64,000 bases of DNA from contig CP170191.1 of NCBI GenBank assembly GCA_042434945.1, positions 2,976,001-3,040,000 of the forward strand. Reading direction: 5' to 3'. Positions 1 through 13,657 of the stretch are shown piece after piece. A model generated the notes under the pieces. The model made no database searches and was not told the origin of the DNA. It saw only the letters and a program-made list of their open reading frames with translations. The DNA is from Escherichia hormaechei_A. GTDB taxonomy: Bacteria > Pseudomonadota > Gammaproteobacteria > Enterobacterales > Enterobacteriaceae. Made by a program: the position numbers and the translations under genes. How positions within the stretch are numbered: the stretch's first letter is position 1; every line of letters starts with the position of its first letter.

Positions 1-1251
1 TTCCGGGAGACGCTGCTGGAAAAAATAGCCAGCGCGAAGCAGCGCATTTGCATTGTCGCCCTGTATCTCGAACAGGATGACGGTGGCAAAGGCATTCTGA
101 ACGCGTTGTATGAAGCTAAAAGGCAGCGTCCGGAACTGGATGTGCGGGTGCTGGTCGACTGGCATCGTGCACAACGTGGACGCATTGGCGCTGCGGCATC
201 TAACACTAACGCTGACTGGTACTGCCGCATGGCGCAGGAAAATCCGGGCGTAGATGTTCCGGTTTATGGCGTTCCAATCAATACCCGTGAAGCCCTTGGT
301 GTTCTGCACTTTAAAGGCTTTATCATCGACGATAGCGTACTTTATAGCGGTGCCAGCCTGAACGATGTTTACCTGCATCAGCACGATAAATATCGCTACG
401 ACCGTTATCATCTTATCCGTAACCGTAAGATGTCAGACATTATGTTTGAATGGGTTACACAGAATATTATGAATGGCCGCGGCGTTAATCGTCTGGATGA
501 TGTTAATCGGCCAAAAAGCCCGGAAATCAAGAACGATATTCGTCTGTTCCGCCAGGAGCTGCGTGATGCCGCTTATCATTTCCAGGGCGATGCCGACAAC
601 GATCAGCTTTCCGTAACGCCGATAGTGGGGCTGGGGAAATCGAGTCTGTTGAACAAGACCATTTTCCATCTTATGCCTTGTGCCGAGCAGAAACTAACCA
701 TCTGTACGCCATACTTCAACCTGCCAGCAATCCTTGTGCGCAATATTATCCAGTTGCTGCGCGAAGGGAAAAAGGTCGAAATTATTGTTGGTGATAAAAC
801 CGCGAACGACTTCTACATTCCGGAAGATGAACCTTTCAAGATAATTGGCGCATTGCCTTATCTCTATGAGATCAATCTGCGTCGTTTCCTGAGCCGTTTG
901 CAGTATTACGTCAATACTGACCAGTTAGTGGTTCGGTTATGGAAAGATGACGACAACACCTATCACCTGAAAGGGATGTGGGTTGATGATAAGTGGATGT
1001 TGATCACCGGTAATAACCTGAACCCGCGCGCCTGGCGTCTGGATCTGGAAAACGCCATTTTGATCCACGATCCTCAGCATGCGTTAGCCGCGAAACGCGA
1101 TCGTGAGCTGGAGCTTATACGCACGCATACTACAGTGGTTCGTCATTATCGCGATCTGCAAAGCATCGCTGATTATCCGGTGAAAGTTCGCAAGCTGATT
1201 CGCCGTCTACGTCGGATCCGTATCGACCGCCTCATCAGCCGCATTCTGTAA
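1..1251 (+). CDS. pssA: CDP-diacylglycerol--serine O-phosphatidyltransferase (phosphatidylserine synthase), 5' end outside window
   Basis: The enzyme makes phosphatidylserine from CDP-diacylglycerol and L-serine, the first committed step to phosphatidylethanolamine. It acts at the ribosome-associated or inner membrane surface. The frame is open from base 1 (FRETLLEKIASAK), which corresponds to about residue 37 of the 451-residue E. coli protein, so roughly 36 residues lie upstream of the window. Two phospholipase-D-type HKD motifs are visible: HFKGFIIDD near base 307 and HLKGMWVDD near base 967. The very basic C-terminus (RKLIRRLRRIRIDRLISRIL) is typical. Stop at 1249-1251, followed directly by a terminator. 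Confidence 0.97.
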   Translation, partial: FRETLLEKIASAKQRICIVALYLEQDDGGKGILNALYEAKRQRPELDVRVLVDWHRAQRGRIGAAASNTNADWYCRMAQENPGVDVPVYGVPINTREALGVLHFKGFIIDDSVLYSGASLNDVYLHQHDKYRYDRYHLIRNRKMSDIMFEWVTQNIMNGRGVNRLDDVNRPKSPEIKNDIRLFRQELRDAAYHFQGDADNDQLSVTPIVGLGKSSLLNKTIFHLMPCAEQKLTICTPYFNLPAILVRNIIQLLREGKKVEIIVGDKTANDFYIPEDEPFKIIGALPYLYEINLRRFLSRLQYYVNTDQLVVRLWKDDDNTYHLKGMWVDDKWMLITGNNLNPRAWRLDLENAILIHDPQHALAAKRDRELELIRTHTTVVRHYRDLQSIADYPVKVRKLIRRLRRIRIDRLISRIL

Positions 1252-1256
1252 TACAC

Positions 1257-1284
1257 GAGCCCTGTCATCGACGGGGCTTTTTTA
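1257..1284 (+). terminator. Rho-independent terminator after pssA
   Basis: AGCCC-TGTCATCGAC-GGGGCT hairpin followed by a run of six T residues, starting 6 bases after the pssA stop codon. Confidence 0.8.
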
Positions 1285-1296
1285 TGGAGTCTGTTA

Positions 1297-1620
1297 ATGC
1301 GTACGCCTTTCCTGATAATCCCTCTTTTCCTGACCGGTTGCAGCCATATGGCTAATGATAACTGGTCGGGTCAGGATAAAGCTCAACACTTTCTGGCGTC
1401 TGCAATGTTGTCCGCTGCGGGTAATGAATATGCGCTGCACCAGGGTTATAGCCGGGATCGAAGTGCCACAATGGGGCTGATGTTCTCCATCAGCCTGGGG
1501 GCATCAAAAGAACTTTGGGATAGCCGCCCCTCGGGAAGCGGCTGGAGCTGGAAAGATTTTGCCTGGGACGTAGCCGGGGCAACAACCGGCTACGCCGTCT
1601 GGCAGATGGCGCATTACTAA
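1297..1620 (+). CDS. yfiM: YfiM family putative lipoprotein
   Basis: A 107-residue protein of unknown function, the same length as E. coli YfiM. The N-terminus MRTPFLIIPLFLTGC is a lipoprotein signal with a lipobox (LTGC), so Cys15 is the expected lipidated residue. The remaining sequence is rich in Gly/Ala and has a membrane-like amphipathic segment (SATMGLMFSISLGASKELWD). A GGAG ribosome binding site lies 8 bases before the ATG. It ends tail-to-tail with kgtP, overlapping by 4 bases. It probably depends on its own promoter or on read-through from pssA. Confidence 0.9.
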   Translation: MRTPFLIIPLFLTGCSHMANDNWSGQDKAQHFLASAMLSAAGNEYALHQGYSRDRSATMGLMFSISLGASKELWDSRPSGSGWSWKDFAWDVAGATTGYAVWQMAHY

Positions 1621-2924
1621 AGGCGGATCCCTTTTCCTTTACGATGCAGCATCAGGGAGACAATAAACGCCAGCGCCCCCATGATGGTGACATACCAGAA
1701 AAAGGTCGATTCACTGCCCCATGACTTAAGGGATAGCGCGACATACTCTGCCGAACCGCCGAACAGGGCGTTAGCGACCGCATAAGAGAGGCCTACGCCC
1801 AGCGCCCTCACCTGTGCGGGAAACATTTCCGCTTTCAAAATGCCACTGATTGCCGTGTAAAAACTAATAATAATAAGTGCCACCATAATCAAAGCGAAAG
1901 CGGCATACGGAGAGGTTGTATGCTGTAGCGCCGTCAAAAGCGGAACAGTCCCCAGGGTGAGCATGCCACCAAAGATCAGCATGGAGGTGCGGCGACCTAT
2001 TTTGTCCGACAGCGCGCCAACAATCGGCTGGATGAGCATAAAGACCAGTAACGCCACCGTCATGACGACACTCGCAACGTTAGCATGCATGCCCGTGGTG
2101 TTGACCAGATATTTTTGCATATAGGTGGTGAAGGTATAGAAGCTTAGCGAGCCTGCGGCGGTAAAGCCTAATACCATCAAAAACGCTTTGCGGTTTCGCC
2201 ACAGCCCTTTCATCGAACCGGCTTCTTTCAGCGCCCTGACCTCCTGCTGGGAGGTTTCATCAAGCTGACGGCGTAACCACAGCGCCACAACCGCCAGGGC
2301 AGCCCCCAGGGCAAACGGGATGCGCCAGCCCCAGGCGCGTAAATCTTCATCGCTAAGGATTTGTTGAAGGATCACCACAACCAGTAACGCCAGCAGCTGA
2401 CCGCCAATGAGGGTTACATACTGGAATGATGCATAGAAACCTTTGCGCCCTTCAACAGCTACTTCGCTCATGTATGTCGCGCTGGTGCCGTATTCGCCAC
2501 CCACTGACAGCCCCTGGAACAGGCGTGCCAGCAGCAACAACGCCGGTGCCCATGTTCCGATAGTGTCATATCCGGGCAGGCAGGCAATCACCAGCGAGCC
2601 GACGCACATCATGCATACGGAGATGAGCATGGATGTCTTGCGCCCTTTCCTGTCCGCGATCCTGCCGAACAGCCATCCGCCAATGGGACGCATCAGGAAC
2701 CCGGCGGCAAAAACGCCTGCGGTTTGCAGAAGCTGCGTTGTAGTGTTCCCTGACGGGAAGAAGATATGTGCAAAGTAGAGTGAACAAAATGAATAGACGT
2801 AAAAATCAAACCACTCTACAAGGTTCCCCGATGAAGCTCCAACGATTGCCCAAACCCGACGGCGAGTATCCTTGCCTGCTAAACTTGTGTTATCCGTATC
2901 TGCACTGGCTACGGTTTCTGTCAT
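1617..2924 (-). CDS. kgtP: Alpha-ketoglutarate:H+ symporter
   Basis: A 435-residue major facilitator superfamily permease importing 2-oxoglutarate with protons at the inner membrane. The sequence shows the MFS signature GRIADRKGRKTSM after TM2 and its second-half counterpart GALSDKIGRRTSM, plus about 12 hydrophobic segments. I start at the ATG at 2922-2924 (MTETVASADT) because a GGGGA box lies just upstream; an in-frame ATG at 2963 would add 13 residues with no family counterpart. Compared with K-12 KgtP as I remember it, many substitutions are present in both N-terminal tail and C-terminal half, more than in neighbouring core genes, which suggests a locally divergent or recombined allele. 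Confidence 0.95.
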   Translation of the reverse strand: MTETVASADTDNTSLAGKDTRRRVWAIVGASSGNLVEWFDFYVYSFCSLYFAHIFFPSGNTTTQLLQTAGVFAAGFLMRPIGGWLFGRIADRKGRKTSMLISVCMMCVGSLVIACLPGYDTIGTWAPALLLLARLFQGLSVGGEYGTSATYMSEVAVEGRKGFYASFQYVTLIGGQLLALLVVVILQQILSDEDLRAWGWRIPFALGAALAVVALWLRRQLDETSQQEVRALKEAGSMKGLWRNRKAFLMVLGFTAAGSLSFYTFTTYMQKYLVNTTGMHANVASVVMTVALLVFMLIQPIVGALSDKIGRRTSMLIFGGMLTLGTVPLLTALQHTTSPYAAFALIMVALIIISFYTAISGILKAEMFPAQVRALGVGLSYAVANALFGGSAEYVALSLKSWGSESTFFWYVTIMGALAFIVSLMLHRKGKGIRL

Positions 2925-3075
2925 TTTAAAATCCCCTGTCTCACATTGCGGGCCATTGCCCACAAACAGTAAAACCGGATTTAAAACGAATCGTTAGGTA
3001 AATAAAATGCTTCCAATATGTTTCATTGGATTTTGTGAACTCGATCAGGTATCGAATTATTAGCGGACGTAGTAA

Positions 3076-3528
3076 TTATCCCCACGCTTGCTGGTGAGCC
3101 TTTTTTCGCTGCAAATAATCTTCATCAGCACGAATTTTATCCCACCACGTTTTGAACACCGCAGCGGCTTCTGCTTTTACTGGATCGTGATCGAGGGGTT
3201 TGACCTGGCGCTTCTCATCATACTTTTTACCGCCTTTATGATTGGCGTATCGCCGGGCACGGGTGTATCCCATCTGTATGAATTTACGCGCCATATCCAT
3301 GCCGACAAAATCGTTTTTCCTGCGGTATTCTTCAAAAAGGGCGTAGATCTCTTCTGCCGAACGCGCTGCGACTTCAGCATTTTTATAACGCCAGTGCGGC
3401 AGGATTTCGCTTTTATAAGGCTCGACCATCAATACGCCCTGCTCACCCCGGCCCACCTGATACCGTTCGGGATGTTCGCGAAAATTAATATTGGCAAAAT
3501 CTTGTTGATAATCAAAGGGACGAGTCAA
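3076..3528 (-). CDS. DUF4385-type small cytosolic protein
   Basis: A 150-residue soluble protein of unknown function. It has no signal peptide or membrane segment. It is rich in aromatic and charged residues (FDYQQDFANINFREHPERYQVG near the start; YLQRKKAHQQAWG at the end). The pattern (R-P-F-D-Y, Y.VGRGEQGVL, PYK..ILPHW.FK, F..GMD.ARKFIQMGYTRARRYANHKGGKKY) fits what I know of the DUF4385 family. It sits between kgtP and the rrn operon, a position I do not recall being occupied in K-12. A perfect 10-bp inverted repeat lies immediately upstream of the start and may be an operator. Confidence 0.7.
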   Translation of the reverse strand: MTRPFDYQQDFANINFREHPERYQVGRGEQGVLMVEPYKSEILPHWRYKNAEVAARSAEEIYALFEEYRRKNDFVGMDMARKFIQMGYTRARRYANHKGGKKYDEKRQVKPLDHDPVKAEAAAVFKTWWDKIRADEDYLQRKKAHQQAWG

Positions 3529-3537
3529 AGCGGCACC

Positions 3538-3560
3538 ATTGTTAAAATTGTTTTAACAAT
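3538..3560. promoter_or_regulatory. 10-bp perfect inverted repeat upstream of the DUF4385-type gene
   Basis: ATTGTTAAAA-TTG-TTTTAACAAT begins 10 bases upstream of the gene's start codon at 3528. The position (about -10 to -32 relative to translation start) and perfect dyad suggest an operator. It is AT-rich and has no T-run pointing away from an upstream gene, so it is not an obvious terminator. Confidence 0.45.
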
Positions 3561-3562
3561 TG

Positions 3563-3595
3563 TAGGCCGGATAAGGGGAAGCCGCCATCCGGCAT
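3563..3595. repeat. REP-type palindromic unit
   Basis: The segment GGCCGGATAAGG...GCCGCCATCCGGC has the bacterial interspersed palindrome pattern (GCCGGAT...ATCCGGC), located between the rrn terminator and the DUF4385-type gene. Confidence 0.65.
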
Positions 3596-3613
3596 GTTTT
3601 CCACGTACAAAGC

Positions 3614-3645
3614 AAAAAACCCCGGCCTTATGGACCGGGGTTTTT
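3614..3645 (-). terminator. rrn operon terminator
   Basis: On the minus strand a CCCCGG/CCGGGG hairpin flanked by A and T runs lies about 10 bases past the 3' end of 5S rRNA. It is symmetric and could also stop transcription in the other direction. Confidence 0.8.
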
Positions 3646-3654
3646 CTTGATTTG

Positions 3655-3774
3655 ATGCCTGGCAGTTCCCTACTCTCGCATGGGGAGACCCCACACTACC
3701 ATCGGCGCTACGGCGTTTCACTTCTGAGTTCGGCATGGGGTCAGGTGGGACCACCGCGCTAAGGCCGCCAGGCA
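3655..3774 (-). rRNA. rrfG: 5S ribosomal RNA
   Basis: A 120-base match to E. coli 5S rRNA on the minus strand, from TGCCTGGCGGCC (3774 downward) to GAACTGCCAGGCAT (3655). It is the last gene of the operon; the gene symbol follows from the position between clpB and kgtP, which is rrnG in E. coli. Confidence 0.97.
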
Positions 3775-3866
3775 AATTCTGTTTTATCAGACCGCTTCTG
3801 CGTTCTGATTTAATCTGTATCAGGCTGAAAATCTTCTCTCATCCGCCAAAACATCTTCGGCGTTGT

Positions 3867-6770
<2,904 letters not shown>

Positions 6771-6963
6771 TCACAACCCGAAGATGTTTCTTACGATTCA
6801 TCATCGTGTTGCGAAAATTTGAGAGACTCACGAACAACTTTCGTTGTTCAGTGTTTCAATTTTCAGCTTGATCCAGATTTTTAAAGAGCAAATATCTCAA
6901 ACATCACCCGAAGATGAGTTTTGAGATATTAAGGCAGGTGACTTTCACTCACAAACCAGCAAG

Positions 6964-7039
6964 TGGCGTCCCCTAGGGGATTCGAACCCCTGTTACCGCC
7001 GTGAAAGGGCGGTGTCCTGGGCCTCTAGACGAAGGGGAC
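6964..7039 (-). tRNA. gltW: tRNA-Glu (anticodon TTC)
   Basis: 76 bases including the encoded CCA. The sequence starts GTCCCCTTCGTC at 7039, carries the anticodon loop CCTTTCAC (anticodon TTC), a GGTTCGAATCC T-arm, and ends GGGGACGCCA. It lies in the 16S-23S spacer, as in rrnB/C/E/G-type operons. Confidence 0.98.
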
Positions 7040-7124
7040 GTATCAGTCTGCTTCGCAAGACGCCTTGCTTTTCACTTTCTATCAGACAATCTGTGTGAGC
7101 ACTGCAAAGAACGCTTCTTTAAGG

Positions 7125-8666
<1,542 letters not shown>

Positions 8667-8798
8667 AAAAGTTTGATGCTCAAAGAATTAAACTTCGTAA
8701 TGAATTACGTGTTCACTCTTGAGACTTGGTATTCATTTTTCGTCTTGCGACGTTAAGAATCCGTATCTTCGAGTGCCCACACAGATTGTCTGATAAAT

Positions 8799-8810
8799 TG
8801 TTAAAGAGCA
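8799..8810 (-). promoter_or_regulatory. rrn leader boxA antitermination element
   Basis: TGCTCTTTAACA on the minus strand in the rrn leader, the nut-like boxA that recruits NusB/S10 antitermination factors. A second TGCTCTTTAA copy lies in the spacer before 23S (6881-6890). Confidence 0.8.
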
Positions 8811-8847
8811 GTGCCGCTTCGCTTTTTCTCAGCGGCGCGGGGTGTGC

Positions 8848-8875
8848 ATAATACGCTTTCCCGCTACAGAGTCAA
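8848..8875 (-). promoter_or_regulatory. rrnG P2 promoter
   Basis: Minus-strand -35 TTGACT (8870-8875), 16-bp spacer, -10 TATTAT (8848-8853), followed by a GC-rich discriminator (GCACACCCCGCGCC). Confidence 0.85.
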
Positions 8876-8965
8876 GCATTTCTTTGCTTTTCTCTGTTGA
8901 GATTCTCAGGAGAACCCCGCTGACCCGGCGGCGTGTTTGCCGTTGTTCCGTGTCAGTGGTGGCGC

Positions 8966-8993
8966 ATTATAGGGAGTTATTCCGGCCTGACAA
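8966..8993 (-). promoter_or_regulatory. rrnG P1 promoter
   Basis: Minus-strand -35 TTGTCA (8988-8993), 16-bp spacer, consensus -10 TATAAT (8966-8971) and the GCGCCACCAC discriminator typical of stringently controlled rrn P1. The AT-rich stretch further upstream (about 8994-9075) is where the UP element and Fis sites are expected. Confidence 0.9.
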
Positions 8994-9076
8994 GCGAAAA
9001 ATATAAAAACTTTATCGTTCGCTCACTTTTCAGGCAAAACATCTTAAATATAGTCTTTTCCGTCTAACTTATAGAC

Positions 9077-9100
9077 AAAAACGAGCCCCGAAGGGCTCGT
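9077..9100 (-). terminator. clpB terminator
   Basis: ACGAGCCC-TTCG-GGGCTCGT hairpin followed by T-run on the minus strand, about 12 bases after the clpB stop. It separates clpB from the rrn promoter region. Confidence 0.85.
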
Positions 9101-9111
9101 CGTTTTATCAT

Positions 9112-11685
9112 TTACTGGACGGCGACAATCCGGTCTTCATTAACTTCCAGGCGAATCACTTTACCCGGAACCAATTCACCAGACAGTATTTGCTGTGCCA
9201 GCGGGTTTTCGATCTGCTGCTGAATTGCACGTTTCAGAGGACGTGCACCATAGACCGGATCGTAACCGTTCTCGCTCAGCAGTTTCAGCGCCTCGTCAGA
9301 AATGTGGATTTCATAACCACGTTCTTCCAGACGTTTGTACAGACGTTTCAACTGAATCTGCGCAATCGAGGCAATGTGCTGTTCACCCAGCGGATGGAAG
9401 ACCACCACTTCATCGATACGGTTAATGAATTCCGGACGGAAGTTATGGCTTACCACACCGAGCACCAGCTCTTTCATGTGCGCATAATCCAGTTCACCGA
9501 AGCGTTCCTGAATCAGATCGGAACCGAGGTTAGAGGTCATAATGACGACCGTATTACGGAAGTCGACCGTTCTCCCTTGCCCGTCAGTCAGACGCCCATC
9601 ATCCAGTACCTGCAACAGAATGTTGAAGACATCCGGATGCGCTTTTTCCACTTCATCCAGCAGGATGACGGAATACGGACGACGACGCACCGCTTCGGTC
9701 AGGTAGCCACCTTCTTCATAACCGACATATCCCGGAGGCGCACCAACCAAACGAGACACCGAGTGTTTCTCCATAAACTCGGACATATCGATACGGACCA
9801 TCGCCTCGTCGCTATCAAACATAAAGTTCGCCAGCGCCTTACAAAGCTCTGTTTTCCCCACACCAGTTGGGCCGAGGAACAGGAATGAACCAATCGGGCG
9901 ATTTGGATCCGCCAGCCCCGCACGGCTACGACGAATAGCGTTAGATACCGCATCAACCGCTTCGTTCTGACCAATTACGCGATGGTGCAGTTCTTGCTCC
10001 ATACGCAGCAGTTTTTCGCGCTCGCTTTCCATCATGCGAGAAACCGGAATCCCCGTCCAACGCGCCAGCACTTCAGCAATTTCGGCGTCGGTCACTTTAT
10101 TACGCAACAGACGCATAGTTTTGCCTTCGAGCTGCGTTGCGGCTTCCAGTTGCTTTTCCAGTTCCGGGATTTTGCCGTATTGCAGTTCAGACATCCGCGC
10201 CAGGTCCCCCACACGGCGAGCCTGTTCAATAGCGATTTTCGCCTGTTCCAGTTCCGCTTTAATGGTCTGCGTACCAGAAAGCGATGCCTTCTCTGCTTTC
10301 CACTCTTCTTCTAACTCGGAGTACTGACGTTCTTTGTCGCTCAGTTCTTCGTTGAGCATATCCAGACGTTTTTTACTGGCTTCATCAGACTCTTTCATTA
10401 ACGCCTGTTGTTCCAGTTTGAGCTGGATGATACGACGATCGAGTCGGTCGAGTTCTTCTGGTTTTGAGTCAATCTGCATACGAATGCTGGATGCTGCTTC
10501 ATCGATCAGGTCGATGGCTTTATCCGGCAGCTGACGGTCAGCAATGTAGCGATGAGACAACGTCGCCGCTGCAACAATTGCCGGGTCAGTAATTTGCACA
10601 TGGTGGTGCAATTCGTAACGTTCTTTCAGGCCACGCAGAATCGCAATGGTATCTTCAACAGAAGGCTCGGCAACAAACACTTTCTGGAAACGACGTTCCA
10701 GCGCAGCATCTTTTTCAATGTACTGGCGATATTCGTCAAGCGTCGTGGCACCTACGCAGTGCAATTCACCACGCGCCAGCGCCGGTTTCAGCATGTTTCC
10801 GGCGTCCATTGCGCCATCGGCTTTACCCGCGCCGACCATGGTATGTAATTCGTCGATAAATAGGATGACGTTGCCTTCCTGTTTGGCAAGATCGTTAAGC
10901 ACGCCTTTTAAACGTTCTTCAAACTCACCGCGATATTTCGCCCCAGCCACCAGCGCGCCCATATCCAGCGCCAGTACCCGGCGGCCTTTCAACCCTTCCG
11001 GCACTTCGCCGTTGATAATACGCTGCGCCAGACCTTCAACGATGGCAGTTTTACCGACGCCGGGTTCACCAATCAGTACCGGGTTATTTTTAGTACGACG
11101 TTGCAGCACCTGAATGGTACGGCGAATTTCTTCATCACGACCAATCACCGGATCGAGTTTGCCCTGTTCGGCTCGTTCGGTAAGGTCGATGGTATATTTT
11201 TTCAAAGCCTGACGTTGGTCTTCAGCACCTTGATCGTTCACGCTTTCACCTCCACGCATTTGTTCAATCGCTTGAGTAATGTTGGCGGTGGTCGCCCCTG
11301 CTGCTTTCAGGATGTCGGCCAGCGTGCCGCGAGACTCAAGTGCCGCCAGAACGAACAGTTCTGACGAGATAAAGTTATCACCACGTTTTTGCGCCAGCTT
11401 GTCGCAAAGATTAAGAACGCGCACCAGATCCTGTGATGGCTGGACATCACCACCAGTACCTTCAACCTGCGGTAAACGATTTAATGCCTGATTGATATCT
11501 GTGCGCAACTGGCCAGCATTTATGCCAGCGGATGTTAATAAAGGACTAACCGAACCCCCTTCCTGATTCAGCAGGGCGCTCATTAAATGAAGTGGTTCGA
11601 TAAATTGGTTGTCGTGCCCGAGTGCAAGTGATTGGGCATCGGCAAGAGCAAGCTGGAATTTATTAGTAAGACGATCCAGACGCAT
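9112..11685 (-). CDS. clpB: ATP-dependent disaggregase ClpB
   Basis: An 857-residue Hsp100 chaperone. The hexameric ring works with DnaK/DnaJ/GrpE to pull proteins out of aggregates. Visible in order: Clp-N repeats (1-150), NBD1 with Walker A GEPGVGKT near 206, the coiled-coil M domain (about 410-530, [15 protein letters not shown]), and NBD2 with Walker A GPTGVGKT near 605, Walker [12 protein letters not shown], and GARPLKRAI sensor 2. I start at ATG 11683-11685 (MRLDRLTNK), the known E. coli start; the frame extends 4 codons upstream. It is transcribed from a sigma-32 promoter 42-67 bases upstream and may also receive read-through from rluD-pgeF. Confidence 0.98.
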
Positions 11686-11726
11686 AACTCCTCCCATAAC
11701 GGATCAAAGTTGCTACTGGAGATTAA

Positions 11727-11752
11727 ATGAGGTCATCCCTCAATTATTCAAG
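11727..11752 (-). promoter_or_regulatory. Sigma-32 heat-shock promoter of clpB
   Basis: Minus-strand -35 CTTGAA (11747-11752), 14-bp spacer, -10 CCTCAT (11727-11732, continuing TTA), the RpoH consensus architecture, upstream of the clpB start at 11685. Confidence 0.85.
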
Positions 11753-11814
11753 GTTATTGACCAGATTAATGTGAAAAGAAAATCACGCGTACCGGATCGT
11801 CTTGATTCTTTAGG

Positions 11815-12546
11815 TTATATCAGCCAAATGAAACTTGCCATACGACCGGTGGTCTTGTCGCGACGATAAGAGAAGAAAGTCTCATTTTCCGTATATGTAC
11901 AACGGTCGCCGCCGAAAATTTGCTCAACACCCACGTTCGCCAGACGCTGCCGGGCAAGCTGATAAATATCCGCCAGATACTTATCACCATGCTGAATGAA
12001 AGCTGCACTTGCTTTAGCGTCTACTGCCATAAACGCCTCGCGAACCTCCCCCCCCACTTCGAACGCGCGTGGACCAATTGCCGGCCCTAACCAGGCGAGA
12101 ATATTTTCCGGATTATCAGCAAAACAGGAAACCGTCTCTTCCAGCACGCCTGCGCACAGTCCACGCCAGCCAGCATGAGCGGCGGCGACTTCCGTTCCCG
12201 CTCGATTGCAAAACAGCACAGGGAGGCAGTCGGCAGTCATCACTGCGCAAACCGTGCCGGGCGTATTGCTATAAGAGGCATCCGCCCGTTTTGAGGCATA
12301 AGGTTCGCCAGTGAGCTTAAGCACATCTTTGCCGTGTACCTGCTCAAGCCAGACCGGTTTAGAAGGCAAATTGCCCGCAGCAAAAAGTCGCTTGCGATTC
12401 TCCTCAACGTGATCCGGGTTATCGCCACAATGGGCACCGAGGTTGAGTGAGTCATACGGGGGCAAGCTCACGCCGCCGATACGAGTGGAGCTACAGGCCG
12501 CAACACCTTTTGGCTGCGGCCACTGCGGGACAATCAGCTTACTCAT
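11815..12546 (-). CDS. pgeF: Purine nucleoside phosphorylase / peptidoglycan editing factor PgeF (YfiH)
   Basis: A 243-residue DUF152/laccase-domain protein. The E. coli homologue guards against misincorporation of non-cognate residues into peptidoglycan precursors; related proteins have adenosine/purine nucleoside phosphorylase activity. The metal/active-site triad is visible as His71 (EQVHG), Cys107 (TADCLP) and His124 (AHAGWRG). The start ATG overlaps the rluD stop by 4 bases (12543-12546), indicating translational coupling in the rluD-pgeF(-clpB) operon. Confidence 0.95.
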   Translation of the reverse strand: MSKLIVPQWPQPKGVAACSSTRIGGVSLPPYDSLNLGAHCGDNPDHVEENRKRLFAAGNLPSKPVWLEQVHGKDVLKLTGEPYASKRADASYSNTPGTVCAVMTADCLPVLFCNRAGTEVAAAHAGWRGLCAGVLEETVSCFADNPENILAWLGPAIGPRAFEVGGEVREAFMAVDAKASAAFIQHGDKYLADIYQLARQRLANVGVEQIFGGDRCTYTENETFFSYRRDKTTGRMASFIWLI

Positions 12547-13523
12547 AACCAGTCCACTTCATCCTTATGTTCTTCGAAATCGGCGCGCATCACCTCAATC
12601 AGCTCCACCATATCTTGTGGAATAGGCGCATGCCATTCCATTTCGATGCCGGAGATCGGGTGATAAAGACGCAGCATGGTTGCATGTAGCGCCTGGCGGT
12701 CAAACTTACGCAGCGTGGAGATAAATGCTTCCGAAGCACCTTTTGGCGGACGCGGACGGCCACCATAAACCGGATCGCCCACCAGCGGATGAGTGATATG
12801 GGCCATATGCACGCGGATCTGGTGCGTACGTCCAGTTTCCAGACGCAACCGCAGACGCGTGTGCACACGGAAGTGTTCCATGATGCGATAGTGAGTCACC
12901 GCTGGTTTGCCCATCGGATGCACCGCCATATGGGTACGTTTGGTCGGGTGGCGACTGATTGGCTCGTCCACCGTGCCACCTGCGGTCATATGACCAATCG
13001 CCACCGCTTCATACTCACGAGTAATTTCACGCCGTTGCAAAGATTCGACTAAACGCGTCTGAGCCGGAACGGTTTTTGCCACAACCATCAGGCCAGTGGT
13101 GTCTTTATCTAGACGATGGACGATGCCCGCACGCGGTACATCGGCAATGGGTGGATAGTAATGAAGCAACGCATTCAGTACCGTGCCATCCGGGTTACCC
13201 GCGCCAGGATGTACCACCAGGTCGCGCGGTTTATTAATGATAATAATGTCTTCATCTTCATAGACGATATCCAGCGGGATATCCTGCGGTTCAAAACGCG
13301 CTTCTTCTTCAATCTCAGCGTTGATGGCAACCTGCTCGCCACCCAATACTTTTTCTTTCGGCTTATCACAAACTTTGCCGTTAACCAGCACTCGCTGGTC
13401 GAGGATCCATTCTTTTATTCGCGAACGTGAATAATCCGGGAACATTTCGGCCAAAGCCTGATCTAAGCGTTGACCGAGTTGGTTTTCGGACACCGTTGCA
13501 GTGAGCTGTACTCGTTGTGCCAT
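12543..13523 (-). CDS. rluD: 23S rRNA pseudouridine(1911/1915/1917) synthase
   Basis: A 326-residue cytosolic enzyme that isomerises three uridines in helix 69 of 23S rRNA. An S4 RNA-binding domain spans about residues 18-80 (LDQALAEMFPDYSRSRIKEW). The catalytic motif HRLDKDTTG places the nucleophile at Asp139. The motif RLETGRTHQIRVH follows, as is standard for the RsuA/RluA class. It is divergent from bamD across 134 bases. Confidence 0.97.
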   Translation of the reverse strand: MAQRVQLTATVSENQLGQRLDQALAEMFPDYSRSRIKEWILDQRVLVNGKVCDKPKEKVLGGEQVAINAEIEEEARFEPQDIPLDIVYEDEDIIIINKPRDLVVHPGAGNPDGTVLNALLHYYPPIADVPRAGIVHRLDKDTTGLMVVAKTVPAQTRLVESLQRREITREYEAVAIGHMTAGGTVDEPISRHPTKRTHMAVHPMGKPAVTHYRIMEHFRVHTRLRLRLETGRTHQIRVHMAHITHPLVGDPVYGGRPRPPKGASEAFISTLRKFDRQALHATMLRLYHPISGIEMEWHAPIPQDMVELIEVMRADFEEHKDEVDWL

Positions 13524-13657
13524 ATATACTGCTTCTTCGTTTATCGTTGGGGTTTTACGGCTTTGCCGTTTAATATAGTGTGCTATTGTAGCTGGTCTTA
13601 ACCGGGAGCAGGAACAGAGAATCTCCCGTATTACATTTTGAGGAAAGTCAAAACGTC

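Noticed and set aside
9190..9888. A 232-codon plus-strand frame antisense to clpB
   Set aside because: Shadow of a highly conserved gene; composition (Arg/Gln/Thr/Phe-rich) is that of an antisense frame.
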